NCBI RefSeq assembly: GCF_023184515.1
Contig: NZ_JAAHBP010000012.1
Coordinates: 124,001-188,000 of the forward strand
Direction: 5' to 3'
DNA length: 64,000 bases
Source: Streptomyces sp. D2-8
GTDB taxonomy: Bacteria; Actinomycetota; Actinomycetes; Streptomycetales; Streptomycetaceae
Position numbers and translations under genes: made by a program
The notes under the pieces: generated by a model
Seen by the model: only the letters and a program-made list of their open reading frames with translations
What the model was told of the DNA's origin: nothing
The model's database searches: none
Shown here: positions 1-8,822 of the stretch, one piece after another
Layout: every line of letters begins with the position of its first letter
Numbering within the stretch: the first letter of the stretch is position 1

Positions 1-60
1 CCTGAGCCCGGCGCGGCGACGGCGCCCCACCTCTGTCTCTGTGAGTGAGTCGCGGCGTGC

Positions 61-92
61 GCCGCGGCCCGGTCGTACCGCCGGGCCGCGGC
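61..92 (-). terminator. Terminator hairpin of the first SSS symporter gene
   Basis: A 12-bp perfect GC stem (61-72 with 81-92) with an 8-nt loop lies just beyond the stop codon of the minus-strand symporter gene. There is no clear T-run, as is usual in Streptomyces. The role as terminator is inferred from position. Confidence 0.6.
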
Positions 93-97
93 GCTCT

Positions 98-1738
98 TCA
101 TTGCTGTCTCGCTCCGACGAGGACCCGTTCACGCCATCGGACGTCCGCCTCGGCTTCCTCGGCGCCGCGTGCACGCCGTCCGACGACGGTGCCCGCCCAT
201 CCGAGAAGGAATCCCACCGGGATCGCCAGCACGGCGGTGGACTGCAACCCGATGACGTGGAAGTGACGCCCCGGCAGGAGTGAGGCAGGTGTGCCGGAGA
301 AGGAGAGGGAACATACGTACAGAGCGGTGGTGCAGAGAACGCCGCCGTACACGGTCCACAGCAGACCGGTCCGGTTGTACCGGCTCCAGAACAGTCCGTA
401 CAGACAGGCAGGAAGGACCGTGGAGGCGGCGAGAGTGAGGGCCAGGTGGGTCAGGGACTGAATGTTCCGCCCCTGGGCCATCGCCGCCAGGAAGACGCCG
501 AGACCGCCCACGGCGGCCACGGCCCATCGGGCCGAACGGACTTCCCGATACCCCGACATGCGGCCCCGGCGCACTGCGTGCGCGTGCAGGTCGTGGGCCA
601 GCGCGGCCGCCGCGCTCAACGCGATGCCGGCGACCACCGCCAGTACGGTGACGAAGACGGAACACGCGACGGCGGTGTACAGCACGCGGCCTAGAAGTCC
701 CGAGGTGCCACCCTCCAGGTTCCCGGCCAGGAGGACAAGGGCCGTCTGGCCGCTGCTGTCGACGGCACGAATCTTCTGACCTCCCACCACATCGGCGGCA
801 CCAAGTCCCGCGATGACGACGCAGAGGCAGAACACGGCCATGATGGCGACGGCGTAGCGGGTCGCCCGCCGCGCGGCGGCCCCGTCGGCGGCCGAGTTGA
901 TCCTCATCAGAACGTGCGGCATGCACGCGCCGCCCAGGACGACGGACAGTTGCAGGCTCAGGAAGTCGAGGCGCCCGACGGCGCTGTCACCGAGGGCGTG
1001 ACCGGGTTCGACATAGCGGTCGCCGAGCCCGCTCCCCTGCTCGGCCGCGGTCAGCAGAGCACCTGGGTCGAAGTCGTGGCGCCGCAGGACCAGGAAGGCG
1101 AGCAGCAGCATGGTGGTGATGACCACGACCACCTTGACGATCTGGACCAGACTCGTCCCTCTCATGCCGCCGAGCACCGTGTAGCAGATCATCACCGATC
1201 CCACGAAGACGGTGCAGACCTGCTGGGCACCTTGGCTCGTGAGACCGAGCAGCAGCGCCGTGGCGCTGCCGGCTCCGGCCAGTTGGAGAACGAGGAAAGG
1301 CAGGCAGACGGCCAAGGTGGCCGTGGCCGCGGCGACGCGGGACGAGGAACCCGGCGAACGCAGCGCGAAGGCATCGCCCAGGGTGTAGCGGCCGGCGTTG
1401 CGCAGCGGGCCGGCGAGCACCAGGAACACGCCGACGGCCAGACAACTGCTGACCGCCAGTGAGACGCCGTCGTACCCGGCCACGGCCACCAGACCGGAGA
1501 CCCCCATGAGTGTGGCGGCCGATATGTAGTCCCCGGTGAGCGCCAACGCGTTCTGCATCGGCGTCAGTGACTGGCTGCCGGTGTAGAAGTCGGACGCGGT
1601 CTCGCCCTCGGGGCCGGCCAGAACACACAACAGCAGGGACAGGACGATGAACACCATGAAGGCGGTCAACACCGTCGCCCGATCGTCGGAACCGCCCGAG
1701 ACCGACGTGAACTGCGTGGCAAGCGACAGCCCGGTCAT
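98..1738 (-). CDS. Sodium:solute symporter (SSS) family transporter, MctC/ActP-like
   Basis: This 546-residue polytopic membrane protein of the SSS family probably imports a small carboxylate (acetate, pyruvate or an aromatic/propionate-type acid) with Na+ or H+. The family signature around residues 66-90, with the core GDYISAATLMG and then AGYDG, is clear, and about 13 hydrophobic segments can be traced. The ATG at 1738 is chosen because it overlaps the stop of the upstream DUF485 gene (ATGA), the normal arrangement of this gene pair. Upstream in-frame codons read through the DUF485 gene and look non-coding. The substrate is inferred: the pair sits next to an aromatic degradation operon, so an aromatic acid or its breakdown product is plausible. 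A second SSS/DUF485 pair lies at 58.4-60.6 kb. Confidence 0.88.
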   Translation of the reverse strand: MTGLSLATQFTSVSGGSDDRATVLTAFMVFIVLSLLLCVLAGPEGETASDFYTGSQSLTPMQNALALTGDYISAATLMGVSGLVAVAGYDGVSLAVSSCLAVGVFLVLAGPLRNAGRYTLGDAFALRSPGSSSRVAAATATLAVCLPFLVLQLAGAGSATALLLGLTSQGAQQVCTVFVGSVMICYTVLGGMRGTSLVQIVKVVVVITTMLLLAFLVLRRHDFDPGALLTAAEQGSGLGDRYVEPGHALGDSAVGRLDFLSLQLSVVLGGACMPHVLMRINSAADGAAARRATRYAVAIMAVFCLCVVIAGLGAADVVGGQKIRAVDSSGQTALVLLAGNLEGGTSGLLGRVLYTAVACSVFVTVLAVVAGIALSAAAALAHDLHAHAVRRGRMSGYREVRSARWAVAAVGGLGVFLAAMAQGRNIQSLTHLALTLAASTVLPACLYGLFWSRYNRTGLLWTVYGGVLCTTALYVCSLSFSGTPASLLPGRHFHVIGLQSTAVLAIPVGFLLGWAGTVVGRRARGAEEAEADVRWRERVLVGARQQ

Positions 1739-2151
1739 CTCTGTCTCCCCGGTGCCGGGAACGGCCATCCGGACATGGCGTCCGCGAGGCCCGGCTGCGG
1801 CTGAGCCGAGTGCGGGAGGTGCGCGGCACGGCGTCGTACCTCGTCGACGAGTGGATCGGCGTGCCTCCGGAGAGCGCGGTCGTACCACCAGGAGGTCAGC
1901 AGCAGCACGGTCAGCTGCAGAGCGCCCAGCGCTGCGCCCAGGGGCATTCCGCTCGCCGGACGGTCCGCGAACAGCTCGCCGACCGCGCCGGAAAGCAGCG
2001 CGGTGACCAGGAAGGCGACACCGTTGACCGCCAGGAACCGCCGACGCGCACCGGCGTGCGTGCGGTGGAGTACATGCAGGGGCCCGGCGCCGGTGTCCAG
2101 GGCCGGGTCGTCGGTCGGTCCGTTGCCGGGCCGGTGAGGAAGGACGCACAT
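1735..2151 (-). CDS. DUF485 family small membrane protein
   Basis: A 138-residue protein of the DUF485 family, which accompanies SSS carboxylate symporters (compare YjcH-ActP and MctB-MctC-like pairs). Two hydrophobic segments (about residues 45-65 and 75-95) are followed by a basic, charged C-terminus. The start is set by an AAAGGA ribosome binding site just upstream of the ATG. Its stop overlaps the symporter start by 4 bp, so the two are translationally coupled. It probably acts as an accessory or stability subunit of the symporter; the biochemical role is not known to me. Confidence 0.8.
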   Translation of the reverse strand: MCVLPHRPGNGPTDDPALDTGAGPLHVLHRTHAGARRRFLAVNGVAFLVTALLSGAVGELFADRPASGMPLGAALGALQLTVLLLTSWWYDRALRRHADPLVDEVRRRAAHLPHSAQPQPGLADAMSGWPFPAPGRQR

Positions 2152-2391
2152 GAGCTGGTCCTTTCGCGAGACGGAGTGGTCATTCACTGGAGGTCTGCGA
2201 CATGACCGATCCCTGGTGCCTTGTGGCAGGAAGGCCGGGGGGGCGTGCCGCGGGCTGAACAGCGCGAAACGGGAAGGCACGGGCACGTACGGCCGAAGGC
2301 GCCCGGAACGGCCGGGTCGCAAGGCGCTGCCCGCGATCGGGCTGTGAGGGTGGGCGGGCGGCGCGGGTCCCCCCGCCCGGCCATGGAGAGT

Positions 2392-2416
2392 CCGGCGGGT
2401 ACGGTCGCCCCGCCGG
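2392..2416 (-). terminator. Possible terminator of the aromatic operon
   Basis: An inverted repeat (arms 2392-2399 and 2408-2416) lies just past the dioxygenase stop on the minus strand. The stem is short and GC-rich, and no T-run follows. Confidence 0.35.
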
Positions 2417-2438
2417 TGGTGAAGTGACCGTACGCGGG

Positions 2439-3458
2439 TCAGTAGTCCGCGATACCCCTGCCGCTGAGAGCGGGCACGGTGTTCTCGGGACGGGCCAGGG
2501 AGCGGGCGCCGAGGCGGAACTGGTTGAGCTTGTCCACGATGGTCTGGCCGACGGGGAGATGCCCCCAGATGCTGATGCCCTGGTGGGTGGTGGGTTCCCA
2601 GGTGGTCTCGTCGATGACGATCGGGTTCCAGCCCACTTCCCACTCGAAGCCCGAGGGTGTGCGGGCGTAGTAGGAGAGCTCGTTGTCGTTGGTGTGCTGG
2701 CCTACGGACAGGGCCATGCCGAAGCCGAGTTCGTGCACGCGCTGGTAGCTCTGGGCGACGTCGTCGAGGTTCGCGGCCTGGATGTTGAGGTGCTGGACGC
2801 GGGTGCGGACCGGGTCGATGGCCAGCCCGCGGGTGCCGACGACGGCGACGGAGTGGTGGCGTTCGTTGACGCGCAGGAAACGGATCCTGAGTTTGACGCC
2901 GCTGATGGTCTCGTCGATGTAGTCGGTCAGGCGGGCGTCGAAGACCGTGTTGAAGTAGCCGCGGATCTGCGTGGGCTTGGTGGAGGTCAGCGCGATGTGT
3001 CCCATGCCCGAGTCCCCGGTGACGAAGCCGGAGGCGAGCATGCGCAGCGGCTCGGCCGACTTCACCGGGGTGGTGTAGATCTCCTGGGTGATGCCCTTGG
3101 GTCCGGGGAAGCGCAGCAGGCGTTCGACGCCGCGCAGCGCGGCGTCCTCGTCCGTACCGACGGTGAGTGGGACGCCGTGGGCACGGATGCGGGCCTCGAT
3201 CTGCTCGAAGGCGGTGTGGTCGTCGATGTGCCAGCCCGTGGCGACGACATCCTCGGCCGGTCCGCGCCGCAGCAGGAACCGGCACTCCTGGTCGTCCAGG
3301 CGGAAGCGCATCAGGTCGCGGGAGAGGGCGTCGTGATGCATGCCGATGGCGTCGGTGCCGAACCGGCGCCAGTCGGTGAAGCGGTTGGTCTCGATGACGA
3401 CGTAGCCGAGGTGGACGGAGCCGAAGACGGAGGGAGCTGTGGTCACTGCGGTGCTCAT
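2439..3458 (-). CDS. Two-domain extradiol ring-cleavage dioxygenase (VOC / type I)
   Basis: A 339-residue type I extradiol dioxygenase of the 2,3-dihydroxybiphenyl/catechol 2,3-dioxygenase class, which opens a catechol ring next to its hydroxyls using Fe(II) and O2. Two VOC modules are visible (about 12-130 and 150-280). The candidate iron ligands are His154 (GHIAL), His223 (QHLNI) and Glu274 (FEWEVGW). The family signature around residues 255-274 (H255, then Y-ARTPSG-FEWE) is nearly complete. The ATG at 3458 overlaps the stop of the upstream hydrolase gene (ATGA). It is the last gene of an operon with a flavin hydroxylase and a C-C hydrolase, consistent with meta-cleavage of a hydroxylated aromatic acid. 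The exact catechol substrate cannot be read from sequence. Confidence 0.88.
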   Translation of the reverse strand: MSTAVTTAPSVFGSVHLGYVVIETNRFTDWRRFGTDAIGMHHDALSRDLMRFRLDDQECRFLLRRGPAEDVVATGWHIDDHTAFEQIEARIRAHGVPLTVGTDEDAALRGVERLLRFPGPKGITQEIYTTPVKSAEPLRMLASGFVTGDSGMGHIALTSTKPTQIRGYFNTVFDARLTDYIDETISGVKLRIRFLRVNERHHSVAVVGTRGLAIDPVRTRVQHLNIQAANLDDVAQSYQRVHELGFGMALSVGQHTNDNELSYYARTPSGFEWEVGWNPIVIDETTWEPTTHQGISIWGHLPVGQTIVDKLNQFRLGARSLARPENTVPALSGRGIADY

Positions 3459-4330
3459 CGGCGGCCTGCCAGGAAGTCGGCGCACAGCCGGTTGAAGAGT
3501 TCGGCGCGCTCGAACTGAACCCAGTGCCCGGTGTTGGCGACCAGGTAAAGGTCGCAGTTGGGCATGCGCTCGGCCAGCATCCGGCCCCCGGACGGCCGGT
3601 TGACCTTGTCCTGTGCCCCCCACAGCACCAGCGTGGGCACGGGCAGCCGGGACAGGCGCGGGTCGCGGGTGAAGTCCATCTTCCACACAGTGCGCAGGGC
3701 ATTGGGGCCCGAGGGCCGTCGCAGCGGCGGCGCGGCGATCACCTCGGGGTCAATGCTGGCCCGGTAGCGCTCGTCGATCGCGGAGTCCGGGACGTCTGCT
3801 GCGTTGAAGACGAGGTAGTTACGGATGAACTTCTCCAGTTTCGGCCGCGAGGGGCCGTCACCGGTGTAGTAGTTCAGCAGGCTGTTGAGGCCGGGGGTGG
3901 GCAGGGCGCGGGTGGTGCCGATGCCGCCGGGGCCCATGAGGACCATGCGCTCGACCCGGTCGGGGGTGTCCAGGGCCAGGCGCAGCGCGCAGGCACCGCC
4001 GTAGGAGTTGCCGACCAAGTGGGCTTTCCCCAAGCCCAGTTCGTCGAGCACTCCCCGGATGCCGTCGGCCAGGTACCCGAAGGGGTCGGCGCCGTCGACG
4101 CCCTTGGTGCTGCGTCCGTAGCCGGGCAGGTCGGGCACGATGACCCGGTACTCCTTGGCCAGCTCCGCCACGTTGCGGCCGTAGTTGGAGACGCCGGAGG
4201 CTCCTGGGCCGCCGCCGTGCAGCAGCAGGACCGGCGGGCCGTCGCCGGTCTCCGCGGCGAAGATCTTCCGCCCGCCGATGTCGTACGTCGTCTCCTGCAT
4301 CGTCGGCAGGCCGGTCGGTGTCGTCGTCAT
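3455..4330 (-). CDS. Alpha/beta hydrolase, meta-cleavage product (C-C bond) hydrolase, MhpC/BphD-like
   Basis: A 291-residue alpha/beta hydrolase resembling the carbon-carbon bond hydrolases that split the ring-opened product of extradiol dioxygenases. The HGGGPGA oxyanion motif (38-44) is typical of MhpC/BphD/HsaD. The catalytic triad is Ser109 in GNSYGG, Asp241 (GAQDKV) and His269 (NTGHW). The start at 4330 gives the usual length; the codons upstream are Arg/Pro-rich and look non-coding. It is 13 bp downstream of the monooxygenase and overlaps the dioxygenase start by 4 bp. The product would be a 2-hydroxy-dienoate for the hydratase encoded at 6.7 kb plus a carboxylic acid. Confidence 0.88.
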   Translation of the reverse strand: MTTTPTGLPTMQETTYDIGGRKIFAAETGDGPPVLLLHGGGPGASGVSNYGRNVAELAKEYRVIVPDLPGYGRSTKGVDGADPFGYLADGIRGVLDELGLGKAHLVGNSYGGACALRLALDTPDRVERMVLMGPGGIGTTRALPTPGLNSLLNYYTGDGPSRPKLEKFIRNYLVFNAADVPDSAIDERYRASIDPEVIAAPPLRRPSGPNALRTVWKMDFTRDPRLSRLPVPTLVLWGAQDKVNRPSGGRMLAERMPNCDLYLVANTGHWVQFERAELFNRLCADFLAGRR

Positions 4331-4343
4331 GATGCAGGTGTCC

Positions 4344-5948
4344 TCACTGGGCGGTGGACGCGGTCGGGCGGGAGGTCGTGGACGGCGTGAAGCCACGGGG
4401 CGGCGGCGGGAGCGGGGCGTCCTCGGGAGCCGCGGCGTAGACGTAGGCGTCGGGGCGCAGGGCGAGCGTGACGGCGTCGTGCCGGGTCATCCAGGGCAGC
4501 AGAACTCCGTCGCTGTCGACGAGGGTGCCCTCGGCCGGCCGGGAGCCGGCGGGGGTGACGGTCAGGCAAGGAACGCCCGAGGGCCAGGCGGACTGGGGCG
4601 TGGCCGTGCCGGCGTGCAGGAGGAGCCATCGGCCGCCGAGCGCGTCGTCGAGGCGGACGCGGGTGCCGTCGGGGCCGGTGACCCAGGGCTGGGGGACCTG
4701 GTGGCCGGTCGCCCTGGTGCGGAAGCGGGCCTGCAGGCCGGCGTCGTACCGTGCGACGGGTATCCAGCTCGAGTCCTGCAGCCAGTCGCCGAAGCCCGGT
4801 ATGTGGCCCAGGGCGCGCAGGGCGCCGTTGCGGACGCGCGCGATCCGCGTGCGGCGTTCGGTGATGATCCGGCCGACGAACACCGCCCGCTTGGTGACCT
4901 CCTTGACGTGTGGCTTGCGCTCGGCCTCGTAGCTGTCGAGCACTGCCTCGGGCAGTTCGCCGCGCAGGACGGCGTCGAGTTTCCAGCAGAGGTTGGCCAC
5001 GTCGCGCACGCCTGCGGCCATGCCCTGGCCGATCCACGGAGGCATGGCGTGGGCGGCGTCGCCGGCGAGGAAGACCCGGCCCATGCGGAAGCGGCTGGCG
5101 AAGCGGACGTGGTGGCTGTAGACGGTGGCGCGCAGGACCTCGACGCTGTCGCGGGAGATGCCGTACCGGGCCACCAGCCGGTACACGGCCTCCTCGGTGG
5201 TCAGTTGCTTCTCGTCGTCGCCGGGCAGGATCGGGAACTCCCACCGGTGGTGACCGAGCGGGGTCGGGCAGTCCACGGCGGGACGGGCCGGGTCGCAGTG
5301 GAAACGCAGCTTGTCGTGGTCCGGCCAGGGCTTGAGCATCTTCGTGTCGATGACCACCCAGCGGTCCTCGTACGTCTTGCCCTCGTAGCCGATGTTCAGC
5401 TGGGCGCGGGTGAGGCTGGAGCCGCCGTCGGCCGCGATCACATAGGAAGCGCGCAGCCGGTGGACGGAGTCGTCGGCCCTGCCGACCACCGTCAGTTCCA
5501 CCCCGTGGGTGTCCTGGCGCACGCGCAGACACTCGTGGCGCAGCAGCACCCGCACGCTGGGGTAGCGGTCGACGCCGTCCCGCAGGACCTGCTCCAGCGC
5601 GGGCTGGTAGATGAACATCTGCGGCGGATGGCCGTGGCCGCGCGGTGTGGGGCGCGCGCTGAGGAACGGGCGGCCGTTCGCGTCGACGAAGTCGACGGGC
5701 CGTTCGGTCAGCATGTCCTGCTTGAGCCGCTCGGCCAGGCCGATCCGCTGCCAGATGCGGACGACCTCCTCGTCGGTGGAGATGGCCCTGGCGCGGCTGA
5801 AGATCTCCGCATCGCTCTCCAGGACGACGACGCGCAGGCCCATGGCGCCCAGCAGGTTCGCGGCGGTCACGCCCGTGGGCCCGTACCCGATCACCGCAAC
5901 GTCGTAGGCACTGTTCTCGGTCTCTGTTCCGGCCCTGATCTCACTCAC
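4344..5948 (-). CDS. FAD-dependent aromatic monooxygenase (class A), MhpA-like
   Basis: A class A flavoprotein hydroxylase (UbiH/PHBH fold), about 534 residues, close in size to 3-(3-hydroxyphenyl)propionate hydroxylase MhpA. The N-terminal dinucleotide fold has VIGYGPTGVTAANLLG, the second NAD(P)H/FAD motif is VIAADGGSS, and the GD motif is FLAGDAAHAMPPWIGQGM. It would hydroxylate a phenolic acid to the catechol used by the dioxygenase two genes downstream. The GTG at 5948 is preferred because AGGTGG lies 6 nt upstream; an in-frame GTG at 5963 is the alternative. It is the first gene of the minus-strand operon and diverges from the TetR gene. The substrate could be a hydroxyphenylpropionate, another phenylalkanoate, or a hydroxybenzoate. 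Confidence 0.87.
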   Translation of the reverse strand: MSEIRAGTETENSAYDVAVIGYGPTGVTAANLLGAMGLRVVVLESDAEIFSRARAISTDEEVVRIWQRIGLAERLKQDMLTERPVDFVDANGRPFLSARPTPRGHGHPPQMFIYQPALEQVLRDGVDRYPSVRVLLRHECLRVRQDTHGVELTVVGRADDSVHRLRASYVIAADGGSSLTRAQLNIGYEGKTYEDRWVVIDTKMLKPWPDHDKLRFHCDPARPAVDCPTPLGHHRWEFPILPGDDEKQLTTEEAVYRLVARYGISRDSVEVLRATVYSHHVRFASRFRMGRVFLAGDAAHAMPPWIGQGMAAGVRDVANLCWKLDAVLRGELPEAVLDSYEAERKPHVKEVTKRAVFVGRIITERRTRIARVRNGALRALGHIPGFGDWLQDSSWIPVARYDAGLQARFRTRATGHQVPQPWVTGPDGTRVRLDDALGGRWLLLHAGTATPQSAWPSGVPCLTVTPAGSRPAEGTLVDSDGVLLPWMTRHDAVTLALRPDAYVYAAAPEDAPLPPPPRGFTPSTTSRPTASTAQ

Positions 5949-6012
5949 ACCAGGCCACCTCACTGTCGTTCATGGTGCACGGCTCTTGCTGCAGCTCTTG
6001 TTGTAACGCTCA

Positions 6013-6024
6013 CTCCAATTGGAG
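6013..6024. promoter_or_regulatory. Candidate TetR operator in the divergent promoter region
   Basis: A perfect 12-bp palindrome, CTCCAATTGGAG, lies between the monooxygenase operon (start 5948) and the TetR gene (start 6100). A weaker symmetry extends outward (GTAACGC on the left, GCTACGG on the right). Position and AT-rich centre fit an autoregulatory TetR site; binding is inferred. Confidence 0.45.
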
Positions 6025-6099
6025 CAGATGCTACGGTATGCTTGCAGCCGGAGACGGTCAAGAGCCGGCGTGGACGGCACAGAGGAGGGGTTACCAGCC

Positions 6100-6732
6100 A
6101 TGACGAGGCCGCAGACGACCCGCAAGAAGCGCGCGAACGGGGTGGAGTCGCGGCAGCGCATCCTCGACGCCGCCGTGGAGATCGCAGGCGAGCGGGGATA
6201 CGAGGGCACGTCGATCGCGGCGGTCAGCGCCAAGTGCGGCCTGCCCGCCAGCTCGATCTACTGGCACTTCAAGGACAAGGACGACCTGATCGCCGCGGTC
6301 ATCGAGCGCAGCTTCGACACCTGGCTGGCCGCGGTCGTGCTTCCGGGCGAGGAGACCGGCACCCCGCTGGAGCGGATCACCGCCATGGCGGGCAACGTGG
6401 CGAAGTCACTGGTCGATGCCCCCGACTTCCTCCGCCTGGGTCTGATGCTCGCGCTGGAACGACGCCCCGCCGAACCCCGCGGCCGGACGGTGTTCCTCCA
6501 GGTCCGCGCCATCGCGCACGCGAAGATCGCCGAGGTGACCGAAACGCTCTTCCCCGGCCTCGACGGGGAGGCCGTCGATATCCTGGCGACCTACGCCGTC
6601 GCGGGCGCTGACGGACTGTTCGTACATCGGGAGATCAACGGCGACGCCGTCGACCTCGTGGCACTGTTCGAACTGCACGCCCAGCTGGTCTACGACGCGG
6701 CGACGCGCATGGCGGCAAGGAGCGAGGCATGA
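6100..6732 (+). CDS. TetR/AcrR family transcriptional regulator
   Basis: A 210-residue TetR-type repressor. The N-terminal HTH (about residues 15-60) reads RQRILDAAVEIAGERGYEG, then a recognition helix with SIYWHFKDKDDL, a textbook TetR pattern. The C-terminal ligand-binding half (65-205) is unassigned. The ATG at 6100 follows a strong GAGGAGGGG site. The stop overlaps the hydratase start (ATGA), and the gene diverges from the monooxygenase-hydrolase-dioxygenase operon. It probably represses both directions until an aromatic intermediate binds. Confidence 0.87.
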   Translation: MTRPQTTRKKRANGVESRQRILDAAVEIAGERGYEGTSIAAVSAKCGLPASSIYWHFKDKDDLIAAVIERSFDTWLAAVVLPGEETGTPLERITAMAGNVAKSLVDAPDFLRLGLMLALERRPAEPRGRTVFLQVRAIAHAKIAEVTETLFPGLDGEAVDILATYAVAGADGLFVHREINGDAVDLVALFELHAQLVYDAATRMAARSEA

Positions 6733-7517
6733 CCCCGCCCGGCCGACGACGCGAGGAAGCCGCCCGGCTGCTGCGCGAGGCCGAACGCCGCACGACACCG
6801 GTCGAACCGCTCTCCACGACGCTGCCCGGCCTCGATCTCGCCGACGCCTACGCGGTCCAGCAGGACAACATCGCCCACCGGCTGGCCGCCGGGGCGACGG
6901 TGATCGGCCACAAGGTCGGCCTGACCTCCGCCGCCATGCAGCAGCTCCTCGGCGTGCACGAGCCGGACTTCGGGCACCTGCTGGACGACATGGTCCACCG
7001 CGACGGCGGCACCGTACGCGCCACTCGCTACTGCGGCCCGCGCGTCGAACCCGAGATCTGTTTCCGCCTCGCCCGGCCGGTGCGCGGCCCCGGGGCGACC
7101 GTCAAGGACGTACTGGCCGCCACCGAGGCGGTCGCTCCCGCACTGGAGATCGTCGACAGCCGCATCCGCGACTGGCGGATCACCCTGGTCGACACCGTCG
7201 CGGACAACGCCAGCTCCGCCGGGCTGGTCTGCGGCTCCTGGACACCGATGGAGTACGCGCCCGACCTCGCGGCGGTCACCGTGGACCTGCACGTGAACGG
7301 GGACCACGTGGCCTCCGGCAGCGGCGCGCAGGTCCTGGGCCACCCGGCCGCCGCGGTCGCCTGGCTGGCCAACACCCTGGCCGCCTTCGGTATCGGACTG
7401 GACCCCGGACACGTGATCCTGCCCGGCGCCATGACCACCGCCCCCTTCGTCAGCGCGGGGCAGAAGGCGGAGGCCCGTTTCGACGCCCTCGGCTCCGTTT
7501 CGGTGTCCTTCGTCTGA
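6729..7517 (+). CDS. 2-keto-4-pentenoate hydratase / FAH family protein (MhpD-like)
   Basis: A 262-residue member of the MhpD/fumarylacetoacetase superfamily, which adds water to 2-hydroxypenta-2,4-dienoate-type products of C-C hydrolases. The metal-binding acidic residues are visible: Glu107 and Glu109 in RVEPEICF and Glu140 in PALEIVDSR. HKVGLTS (61-67) and a C-terminal GSVSVSF are also typical. It is translationally coupled to the TetR gene. It would act after the hydrolase at 3.4-4.3 kb. The following aldolase and acylating aldehyde dehydrogenase (MhpE/MhpF type) are absent from the window. Confidence 0.87.
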   Translation: MTPPGRRREEAARLLREAERRTTPVEPLSTTLPGLDLADAYAVQQDNIAHRLAAGATVIGHKVGLTSAAMQQLLGVHEPDFGHLLDDMVHRDGGTVRATRYCGPRVEPEICFRLARPVRGPGATVKDVLAATEAVAPALEIVDSRIRDWRITLVDTVADNASSAGLVCGSWTPMEYAPDLAAVTVDLHVNGDHVASGSGAQVLGHPAAAVAWLANTLAAFGIGLDPGHVILPGAMTTAPFVSAGQKAEARFDALGSVSVSFV

Positions 7518-7760
7518 CCGGCCGTCCGCCCTCCATCCCGCCTGAGACGTGAAGGCCGAGCTCGCGACGCGCCTCCCCACCCGCCCCCGATCAGCTCCCC
7601 CGGTCTCCCAGGGCCCTTCAACCGCCCCGCCGGTCTCCTTCGGCGTCCCGGGGCACCAACGCCCCGCGCCTGCTCATCGCGTGGTTCGGCAGCGCCCCTT
7701 GGACGGCCGGGAGGACGCGGCTCCCCGCAGCACCCCGTAGACCGCATGAAAGGCCGCTTC

Positions 7761-8810
7761 ATGTCCCCTTCGGCACAGCGCATCGACGTCCACCAGCATG
7801 TGGTGCCCGACTTCTACCGGAACGAGCTCGCCAAGGCCGGCATCGCCGACGCCGGCGGACGGGCCCTGCCCGACTGGAGCCCCGAGTCGGCACTGCAGCT
7901 GATGAACCTCCTCGGCACCACCACCGCGATCCTGTCCGTCTCGACACCCGGCGCCGGCTTTCTCACCGGCCCCGGCGAGTCCGCCGACCTGGCCCGACGC
8001 CTCAACGACCACTCCGCGGCCCTGACGGCCGACCCCCCCGGCCGTTTCGGCTTCTTCGCCACCCTGCCCATGCCCGACGCCGACGCCTCCGCCGCCGAGG
8101 CCGCGCGGGCACTGGACGACCTGCGCGCCGACGGCGTCACCTTGCTCGCCAACAACCGGGGCAGCTACCTCGGATCCGCCGGCCAGGACGAGCTGTGGCG
8201 CACCCTGAACGACCGTGGTGCGGTGGTCTTCGTACACCCGGCGGAACTGCCCGCTCCGCCCGTCGACGGCATTCCCCCCTTCGCCGCCGACTTCCTGCTG
8301 GACACCACCCGCGCCGCCTACCTCCTGGTCCGCAACGGCATCCCGCGCCGCTACCCGGACATCCGGTTCATCCTCAGCCACGGGGGTGGCTTCATTCCCT
8401 ACTCGTCGCACCGCATGGCCGTCACCATCGCCAATGACACCGCGCGCAGCCCGCTCGACGTGCTGGACGACTTCCGCTCCTTCTACTTCGACACCGCCCT
8501 GTCCTCCAGCCCCGCCGCCCTGCCGACCCTGCTCGCCTTCGCCCGCCCCGGACGCATACTCTTCGGCAGCGACTGGCCCTTCGCCCCCACTCCCGCCGCG
8601 CAGTACTTCGCCAACGGCCTCGACGGCAACGTCGACCCGGGCGCGCTCACGGCTGTCAACCGCACCACCGCCGAAGCGCTCTTCCCGCGTCTGGCCACCA
8701 CTCCCCCGACGCCGTCCCCAGCTGTCCCGGCCCCGGTGCGCCTGCGCCAGGCAGCCCAGCGCACCGCCGCGCGTCTTGTCTTCAAACTCCTCCAGCCCGG
8801 CACCGACTGA
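7761..8810 (+). CDS. Amidohydrolase family 2 protein (ACMSD / gamma-resorcylate decarboxylase-like)
   Basis: A 349-residue TIM-barrel metal enzyme of the amidohydrolase-2 (ACMSD) family, whose members decarboxylate or hydrolyse ring-derived acids. Visible metal and active-site residues are H11-x-H13 (DVHQHVVP), His159 (FVHP), His207 (LSHGGG) and Asp271 (FGSDWPF). The ATG at 7761 is preferred because AAAGG lies 7 nt upstream; an ATG 15 nt earlier (7746) is possible. About 240 bp separate it from the hydratase. It may remove a carboxylate from the aromatic substrate or a cleavage product; whether it decarboxylates or hydrolyses cannot be told from the sequence. Confidence 0.82.
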   Translation: MSPSAQRIDVHQHVVPDFYRNELAKAGIADAGGRALPDWSPESALQLMNLLGTTTAILSVSTPGAGFLTGPGESADLARRLNDHSAALTADPPGRFGFFATLPMPDADASAAEAARALDDLRADGVTLLANNRGSYLGSAGQDELWRTLNDRGAVVFVHPAELPAPPVDGIPPFAADFLLDTTRAAYLLVRNGIPRRYPDIRFILSHGGGFIPYSSHRMAVTIANDTARSPLDVLDDFRSFYFDTALSSSPAALPTLLAFARPGRILFGSDWPFAPTPAAQYFANGLDGNVDPGALTAVNRTTAEALFPRLATTPPTPSPAVPAPVRLRQAAQRTAARLVFKLLQPGTD

Positions 8811-8822
8811 GACGGGTTCCTC

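Noticed and set aside
4185..6611. Plus-strand open frame of about 808 codons across the monooxygenase and TetR genes
   Set aside because: It runs through two supported genes in other frames and lacks recognisable domains.
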